Source: Sarcomyxa edulis (Eukaryota > Basidiomycota > Agaricomycetes > Agaricales > Mycenaceae). From it: a stretch of 64,000 nucleotides of DNA. A program made the position numbers and the translations under genes. Under the pieces are notes generated by a model, which saw nothing but the letters and a program-made list of their open reading frames with translations, was not told where the DNA came from and did not search any database. The first letter of the stretch is position 1. Every line of letters starts with the position of its first letter. The stretch spans positions 62,001 through 126,000 of the forward strand of contig QUOL01000012.1 in the NCBI GenBank assembly GCA_009761415.1, written 5' to 3'. Positions 57,150 to 64,000 of the stretch are shown here, piece after piece.

Positions 57150-58105
57150 TTACATGTGTAAGTTGGTTTCGACATTTATTCTATATCCTAATGCTATTCA
57201 AAGCTTCCTCGAGTCCTCGATACACCCCCAACCTTCCCTAGCGGCGTACGACGAGCTGCTTCACGCTATCGCCAGCAAGGCTGGACTCGGCGATACCAGT
57301 GCTCAGATCCACGACACTCCACTTGTCGATAGGAATACGCTGACATGGAAGGTGGCTTTGCCTACGATTTCCTCTCTCAAGCGAAATCATCTAGCTTCAC
57401 GTATATCGCGCCTGGACTCAGACCTCTTAATTCCCCAATTCTGACTGACCTAATGGTCAAAGACACCGGGAGCCTTCGGCAACAAACAATCAAAAAGCGA
57501 GATTTGGGAGCCAACGGCGACACCGCCCCATTCCCAGTGTTTCTAGGCGATGAGCGCGTCGCGTACACTGCGCAAAACAAACTATCGGCAGAATTTGAGG
57601 CTCTGGCGTTACTCGATAGGCTCTCAGGTGTGAACCTATGGCCAGACACCAAATTCGCAGATGGAGTCCGTGTGATTACACCGTGGATCGTTGGGAGCAA
57701 TGGATATCTCCACGAGGGGAATTCACCTGCACTAACACTGAACCTCTTAAATCTTTCACGACGCAGGACGGAAGGAAAACGACGTCTTCTACCAACACGG
57801 CCTCTGTCCTTGTCACACTCCTACGAAAGTGGACTTCAAGCGTGGAGTCTGGGTTGTTTCGTGTCGGTCCAAATGGCGTCGAAGGCGGTTTGGAGGTTTT
57901 CCAGTTGGCGGATACTGGGGAGCATGCGGAGGAGTTTGATGTGGGTGCGTGCTCGGTGCCGGAGACGCAGGAGGGGCAGTGGCAGTTTGTAGAACTTGAA
58001 GCGTGGGGATGGGGAGGCGATCAGAATATGATGTGTATGCTTCCTCCGTCTGCTGAAGTCTCGGATTCCGTCGATGTGGGCACTGGTTCCTCCTCCGCCG
58101 TTTAG
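57150..58105 (+). CDS. Unidentified, probably intron-containing gene fragment
   Basis: Three blocks look coding: 57180-57345 (SLAAYDELLHAIASKAGLGD), 57345-57720 (FTYIAPGLRPLNSPILTDLM, FLGDERVAYTAQNKLSAEFE, LDRLSGVNLWPDTKFADGVR) and, in another frame, 57740-58105 (TASVLVTLLRKWTSSVESGL, VGPNGVEGGLEVFQLADT, FVELEAWGWGGDQNMMCM). They could be exons of one gene, but I found no convincing splice set between 57700 and 57760. No family is recognised. It is surrounded by degenerate repeats, so it may be a gene fragment. Confidence 0.35.
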
Positions 58106-61100
58106 TTCGAGTACGTCGTCCTCGATCCTAAATCCATTTGTCACCAACATAGCGGCTTCTCGATTAACTCTACAGCTTATTCTCTACACGAACAGAAACA
58201 AGGTGCAATGTTCATTTTGAAGGCTCTCCAACCTTGGGATTCTGCATGGGTACACCAGCTGCAGTTTGACTCAAGGGATAGGGACGAGTATACAACGTCG
58301 CACATCAACGTTAGTAAAAACATAATAACACTCTTTTTATTCCTCTTTGTGCACAGTGCCATCTCTCCCAGATCGAGGGTGCGTTATTCACTCAGAATCA
58401 CTCTTCTACTATCAGGGTTACCTCCCTCCATTCTAAATCGGCGCTGTCAGTGACTGCCCTACCCAGACACGCACCTCGACCCAGCAGTACAACACCTACT
58501 CGAGACATTGCTTCACCTCCAGCTAGTTTTACCTCGACTATATATTCTTTCGATTTCGGGTCTTTGCCTTCCTTTACTACTGGTTTGCTTGCCTCGTCTT
58601 TCAATACATTAGTACGACATTGAGGCTGTTCTCTCCGAATCAGATCTGCTAGTGCTCTATATGGTCTTGTTCCAACTCCTCTTCTCAATCTCGAGTCTTT
58701 GAATTTCGGATTTTCATCAGTTGCAACCCACAGGCTCCCGTGAGTCACGTGCCACATCGCTCTGTCCCCTTAGGCTCAAAGCATCTTTCATCGCCATCGA
58801 CACACATCTACGACTCAAGAAGGATATGCAAAGGGAAATAGGACCTGAAGGTACGTTTTTTATCATTCAACACGTCGATAATTCTACTATAGCTAACTCC
58901 AATTCTCAGACACTTTACGCTCTCTCAAATCCGAACTTCCACTTGCGACATATCGTGAGCTATTCATCGACTACGTATACATATGTTAGTATCTCAACTT
59001 GCTCAAAAACTACCACCAGGTATCTAGACTTCCTTTTGTCCGGCATCACAAACTTCTTGCTTATTCTCGCATTGCCAGTTTTCAGTCTCGCCTTTCTCAA
59101 GACCTAATTAACTCTTACATCTCTTCAATGAGATCCGCTCTTCAAGTGGTTAGGCTTCAAGTCGCAGAAAATATCAGGGCCGTTTTTACAGGGCTTTGCC
59201 AGGTAATTCTCTTAAATTTTAATTTCGTTGCTTGCGTTCCAGATCCAGACTGCGCGAGGCGAAGACACTGTCCATTGGCTGTATAAGAATGTATTCTACT
59301 TCCCTCGTACCCCGCGACCTCTATATTTCCCTCTGAATCCACGGTTTTCTTCTGTGGAATGAACAGGTATGCATGTACTTCAAGTTCTCGGACCTCAAAC
59401 TGACGACATTTCTGCTCTACAGATGGGTAATACACTCAAGTGGACTCACATACCAACATTCACAGGATTCAGAGCCACGGTGACTGGCAGCAACAGTTCG
59501 CCGCCTGACCAACACAGGGGAGATTCGAAGCAAAACGGGAAACTTGTTTGGGTGAGTCCCGATCTTTTGAGTGATGGACGTTGCACTAAATACCAGTCGT
59601 ATTATCATATTTGACTTGAGGTCCGCCGGGACAACATCAGTCCTCCGCCGCTGGCCTTCGGATCTTTCTCCTTCGTAATTCTCGGACCGGGATTCTTTGC
59701 ATTGCCTCGGAACACGGTCACTCCCCGATACAGGATACCTAAGGGTTCTACCTCGACGAACGAGCTTCTCACGTTTTGGAATATCTAGGCTCCTATATTC
59801 AATAATAAGGCAGCGTATCCTAGAGGATTATTTCGCTCAGGGAGTTTCTTTTTGAGCATAGATCTACGCACAGGGATGTGAGGGCGTTGTTTGTCTCGTT
59901 CTTCAGATCTAGTATCTCTTCATCGTATCATTTATCCCTCCAGCATCCTCCTCGATTTCTTACAAAGCCTGGCGCGTTTTTCTTCCAAACTGACTGATAT
60001 CTTTGACAGCTCTACATCGACTCAAGATATCTCAATTACACTGAAGCACCACTATTCAGAACGATGTACACGGGACGTAATTGAGCTGCAGTAGCACACG
60101 TCTCGAGCATAACTCAGAATCCGACAGGTGAGGGAGAGATTTCGCTTCGTGAGTCTCGATTCTTCAACTGACGAGTGTTGCACTGACGGCCCGCGTAAAA
60201 CCATTGAATTAGCATTGAATGAGTGTCCGCCGGTTGTACACACCGTACGCCTTCGTTGTTGGCCGTCGACTCGCGTATTTCCCATTTACTTCCAGGCCTC
60301 TTTCACTTTTTGGGTCGAGATTCGGGTGCACAAACTCAGTGGTAATGTTTTATCTTGGTATTCTATTCAAGGTTGATGCTCATATATTTGAAAAGGCGCC
60401 GTCGTCAGCTTGGTGAGGCTGATACTGAAGAGCTCGGGCTCCACCATAATACTCGCAGTGGTATGGTCTCTAAACCGACCCATTATCTTGGACTCTGAAA
60501 TGAATCAGCTACAGCACCTCAAGACATCCAGACATCCAGATGACGGGCGTGCCTGGCAGTCATGCGGATAATTCAAACACGGCGGACAATTCCCTTCGGT
60601 GAGTCCCGAATACTTGACTGACGGATGTAGCATTGACAACACTTCATATTTTTTCCTTTCGACCTGTTTCCACCGGCTCACCTCCCTGGCCACGTCAGGT
60701 CCTGAATGCAAGCAGGGATTATCCTGTTTATCCTCAACTTGCAGTTAGCATTCCACAGTGCCCAATGTCATTTTTCAAGTATCATCTCACGAAACGTCCT
60801 CGAACTTACAGAACTGTAGGGAATTTAATTACTTCCGAACTTCGGGGATTAGGGTCAATTACAAGCCAAGTGAGTTATTTCGGTCATTATGTTCACTACC
60901 TTTCGAGCCGGGGACCGGTGTTGGCGATGTGAAGACAGGGTAGGAGGTCTAATGTAGTGCATTCATTGCTTTAATTGTCTCTGGATTGTGTTCTTCGTTG
61001 ATCTTCGATTTGCTCTTTTGCTCGAAGGCAGAAGACGGTGTGTGCATGCTCTGAGCCTCAAACAATGTTTTTTCTCTCAGGAATAAAAATCGACTCAAAA

Positions 61101-61499
61101 AGAAACTCAGAGATACAGGATAGAGATGGAAAGATTCAGATAGATAGCGCGCCTGACAATCAAGGGGAAAATCCGAAACACACCAGGAAAGTCGCTTCGG
61201 TGAGTTCTAAAACTTTGTCTGGCGGATGCGCTGACAAAGCGTTCTATTTTTCGCGTCAGATTTAATTCCACCGGTCACGTCAACACATACACTTCGTCTT
61301 CGGCCGTGAGGAGGCCATTGTGCCCCTATGAGACTGGAGAAACGGCAAAATCGATCGAGTCCCTTTCTTCAGCTGACGGACGCGACTCTCACGACGCACG
61401 ACAACATGTGTTCTTTCTACTGGCAGAACCACCCTGCTGCCGTTACCCTCGGCCTAAGACCTTGTTCTCTCGAAAGCGGTACACATTTTCTTCATTCTT

Positions 61500-63060
61500 T
61501 GAGTTCTCTTACTCTTACTGTCTCGTTACAGGCACACGGCAATGATCTCAGAACACGTGCATTCTACCAGCAGAACGGCCCTGCAGCCAGTCTTCACACC
61601 TTTCTGCCAGCTTCTTGGATCGTCGGATCCATCCCTCGACAAGTCTTCAAACACATGACCGATTGCCCAGAACCCTATGCAGCTCTCTATATGCATCTCT
61701 AGAATTCAGCGCAAGGATCATCGTTCAACGTTCAGCAAAGATCAGTCCATCAAAGTATGCATAAGTAGTCATACTGAAGCGGTACCTCAAGCCCCTTCCC
61801 AGTACTCGAGTGCGTATACTATCTGTTGTCATCTTCGCACTGGATACTAAAAGAGATTCACACTTTTCATCAGAGACTTTTCGAACGCGATAGGTAGTAA
61901 TTACACTCGGTGTGTCTACCCTCCTCGATGGCGTACAAGCTGGTGAACCACACCCACATCGTGTAGCTTGTCAAACGACCATCTATCAAAACAGCGCGAC
62001 ACACACCTTGATTTAAATAAAGCGATTTAAATAAAGCACAGCCAGTCTGTTGTGATGGTAGTACGCTCGAGGAGGAGATCTTGGAGTGGACAGAGTGGTG
62101 CGTCAAATAAACAGTTGGTGGTTCGCTAGGAATGGAGATTATCTGCCTCTACGAACGGTGCGATACGTCTAACCTTTTGTCCGCGAGTTCCACTCAATGA
62201 AGCTAATGAAAAACTCGGGAGCCCTGAGCTCTTCAGTATATCTATCATTGTAGCCGTCAATCACTCCAACATGACGACTACCACCAGCTTATTCCAACTC
62301 TGTCAATCAAGGCGCCGGTGATCGTTAGCGACTTTTGGGAGGGAAGAAGGATCTGTGTTGGTGAGGTTAGAGTGTAAAACCCAACCAAGGTGCGTATTCA
62401 ACGTTCTCTATGTTTTCGAGGGGGGGGAGTCCAGATGTCCTTGTCTTTCTCAAACACATAATATATCTTCATTCATATGTTACACAAGAGACGGCCGCAC
62501 GGGCTGCGCAAGTATGTGGAGCCGATTCTGGGAGTTATGAATGTGGATGGGGTAGGGATAGGGTGGCAGAGAGCCGTCTGAATCTGTGTTGATTTTACGT
62601 GTCAATTGCAATTGTCTATGTAGGGTACGAACGTAGAGCAGATAATCGTTGACCGTAAGATGACTTCAATCTGAATGAACTCGGATGCAAGTACTCCGGG
62701 TATGTACACGTCAAGAACACAGCAATATATTGACACAAAAATTCTACAAAGTCTACATATCAAAGATGTCAGAGGGTATATATATACAGTCTATAAGTAA
62801 GGACTAGTACGTTCAGGATACACAGCAGAAGGAAAGCGAGGAGGAGGAGGGGAACGCAACGACTCGGAGAAAAAGCTATAAAACAAACATGAAACATAGT
62901 TCACGACTAGTACTCGTAAATAGTAAGAGAGCAATATATAATACTAGTTGTATACCGTATCGTAAGTAGGAGTCAAGAGAATATGAATATACAACAGTAG
63001 AAAGACAGTGAGTCGCAAGAATGATTCCCCCTTCATCGAACGTATCCAATAATCAGGACT
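61500..63060. other. Intergenic region, AT-rich, about 1.5 kb
   Basis: 61380-61702 has a weak plus-strand frame (HGNDLRTRAFYQQNGPAASL) belonging to the repeat field. 62009-62036 is a 14-bp tandem word (gatttaaataaagc). From 62700 the DNA is AT-rich with ta repeats and probably forms the 3' flank of the gene to the right. Confidence 0.4.
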
Positions 63061-64000
63061 CTACCACAACCTAACCTCAACACCCAACCCACTCCTCCCA
63101 ATCCCCTCACACGCAATCCCACATATTCGCTTCTTTCCAGCAGCCATCAACGGCGTAAGCCCCACATTGCCGTTCCCCTGTCCACCCCCTGATTCCCGTC
63201 TCTTCGTAACATCGAAATTAATCCCCCTCTCCCACATCAGATTCTGCAACGCCCTCAACCTCAGATACACCGGATTAGCAAGCGGGCGGATTCGCCACCC
63301 GACACTGCCGAGGCGGCAGAGACGCGAGCGGGAGAGGAGGGGGATGGGTTTGAAGAAGGTTGGGTAAGGGAGGGGATGTGGGAGGGAGGTCTTTGGATGT
63401 GGAGGAGGTGGGAAGGGGGAGATTAGGGGGATGTATGTTGGGGCTGTGGGTGGTTGGATGGAGGTACAGAGGGAAAGGGATGTGGAAGGGGATGTGGATG
63501 TAGATGTAGATGTAGATGGGGGAGGTATGAAGATGGAGATGTCGGATGGACTAGCGCAGTATCCTGCTGGTTTGGTTTTCTTGGTGGTTGGTCGTGTAGG
63601 AGGCTGCGAGAGGGATGAAGAAGTGTATGGGTGATGCCGATCGTCGAACGCGTCATAAAAGGTGATAGAGAAGGTGATGTAGGCTTCTTGGAACCCCTTG
63701 GCAAGCTCGACGAGCTTGCTCATGCGTCTTACCAGGGTTTGTCCTCCTCCTTGGGGTTTGACACCACTGCGCGACGCGTTGTTTCGATTTGCATGACGAG
63801 ATGCGGGTGAAGATGGCAAAGAGGAGGTAAAAGAAACTGAAAGATCGGGTCCGAGTGGGGTATGGGCCAAACCAACGGGGGTCAGACGATGGCAGGAATG
63901 ATGAGACAGTGGCGATGCACGAGGATCTGCGTGTGCGAGAGAGGAGAACGATGCATTGGGTTTCTTCAACCACGAGGTTATGGGTGATGTCGAGGTCGAT
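63061..64000 (-). CDS. Conserved-looking hypothetical protein, Pro/Ser-rich, 5' end outside the window
   Basis: The frame is open from the right window edge to a TAG at 63061. Its recognisable blocks are LVRRMSKLVELAKGFQEAYI near the start, a Thr/Ser/Pro-rich middle (STSTSTSPSTSLSL) and PLISPFPPPPHPKTSLPHPL. Then come SRSRLCRLGSVGWRIRPLAN, VYLRLRALQNLMWERGINF and the end GIACEGIGRSGLGVEVRLW. The last block has the look of a conserved C-terminal module of Agaricomycete hypothetical proteins; no function is known to me. The repetitive gat/gta codons on the opposite strand (63480-63530) reflect the Ser/Thr run. Confidence 0.65.
   Translation of the reverse strand, partial: STSTSPITSWLKKPNASFSSLAHADPRASPLSHHSCHRLTPVGLAHTPLGPDLSVSFTSSLPSSPASRHANRNNASRSGVKPQGGGQTLVRRMSKLVELAKGFQEAYITFSITFYDAFDDRHHPYTSSSLSQPPTRPTTKKTKPAGYCASPSDISIFIPPPSTSTSTSTSPSTSLSLCTSIQPPTAPTYIPLISPFPPPPHPKTSLPHPLPYPTFFKPIPLLSRSRLCRLGSVGWRIRPLANPVYLRLRALQNLMWERGINFDVTKRRESGGGQGNGNVGLTPLMAAGKKRICGIACEGIGRSGLGVEVRLW

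Larger units (their letters stand above)
54050..61500 (+). repeat. Field of degenerate repeat units with recurring intron-like boundaries
   Basis: A boundary motif gtgagtccc...ttgactgacggatgt.gcactgac recurs near 54100, 59548, 60148, 60598 and 61198, often preceded by a cgcttcg/tgtttgg word and followed by a ttccaccgg or tttcgacctg word (54165, 60660, 61270). Between the motifs are short open stretches with no lasting frame. The pattern suggests many decayed copies of one intron-containing unit. No protein family could be named. Confidence 0.55.

Noticed and set aside
58398..58757. 119-codon minus-strand frame (MWHVTHGSLWVATDEN...)
   Set aside because: No motif, no splice partners, and it lies inside the degenerate repeat field.
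63431..63634. Plus-strand frame with an Asp-Val repeat (EGDVDVDVDVDGGG)
   Set aside because: It is the antisense of a Ser/Thr codon run in the minus-strand gene.

Overview
The window looks like a basidiomycete, most likely Agaricomycete, nuclear genome. Genes are cut by many short introns (about 50-60 bp, GT-AG). The gypsy element, the TET/JBP dioxygenase, the myosin-motor chitin synthase and the bZIP/cullin genes are of the types found in mushroom-forming fungi. No rRNA, tRNA or CRISPR was found. Gene density is low, and much of the window consists of transposon remains and decayed copies of housekeeping genes, as expected of an accessory or repeat-rich compartment. That compartment assignment is inference.

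1-11 kb: a truncated Ty3/gypsy pol, an F-box-like gene (minus), a diverged tandem array of exon/intron-like units, a P450 scrap, the 5' end of a kinesin-1 gene cut off just after its P-loop, and a decayed minus-strand TET/JBP relic. 11.5-21.3 kb is the most interesting block. A Ulp1-type peptidase plus RNase H-fold transposase unit (minus, decayed) lies head-to-head with an intact 12-exon TET/JBP-type 2-oxoglutarate/Fe(II) dioxygenase gene (plus, 1453 aa model). That gene contains three in-frame tandem copies of a 229-bp exon+intron unit.

21.5-33.5 kb holds lineage-type hypothetical genes: Ser/Pro/Gln-rich proteins, an acidic protein, and a divergently transcribed NTF2-like gene with an internal minisatellite. 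34-39.3 kb holds a pogo/CENP-B-type element that has lost its catalytic core and a MULE transposase broken by a perfect 9-bp duplication.

42-47.4 kb holds a myosin-motor chitin synthase pseudogene (minus) head-to-head with a coatomer beta' pseudogene (plus), the latter split by a 455-bp foldback MITE. 48.4-53.3 kb holds a gene with an ECL1-like Cys motif, a bZIP gene carrying two different MITEs (one inside the coding sequence of the basic region), and a short stand-alone cullin N-terminal-like gene. 54-61.6 kb is a field of degenerate repeat units with recurring intron-like boundaries. A conserved hypothetical gene runs off the right edge.

Exon models marked as verified are those where GT-AG splicing gives one uninterrupted frame whose total length is a multiple of three: TET/JBP, NTF2-like, cullin-like, the 298-aa, 395-aa and F-box-like genes, and the ECL1-like gene.
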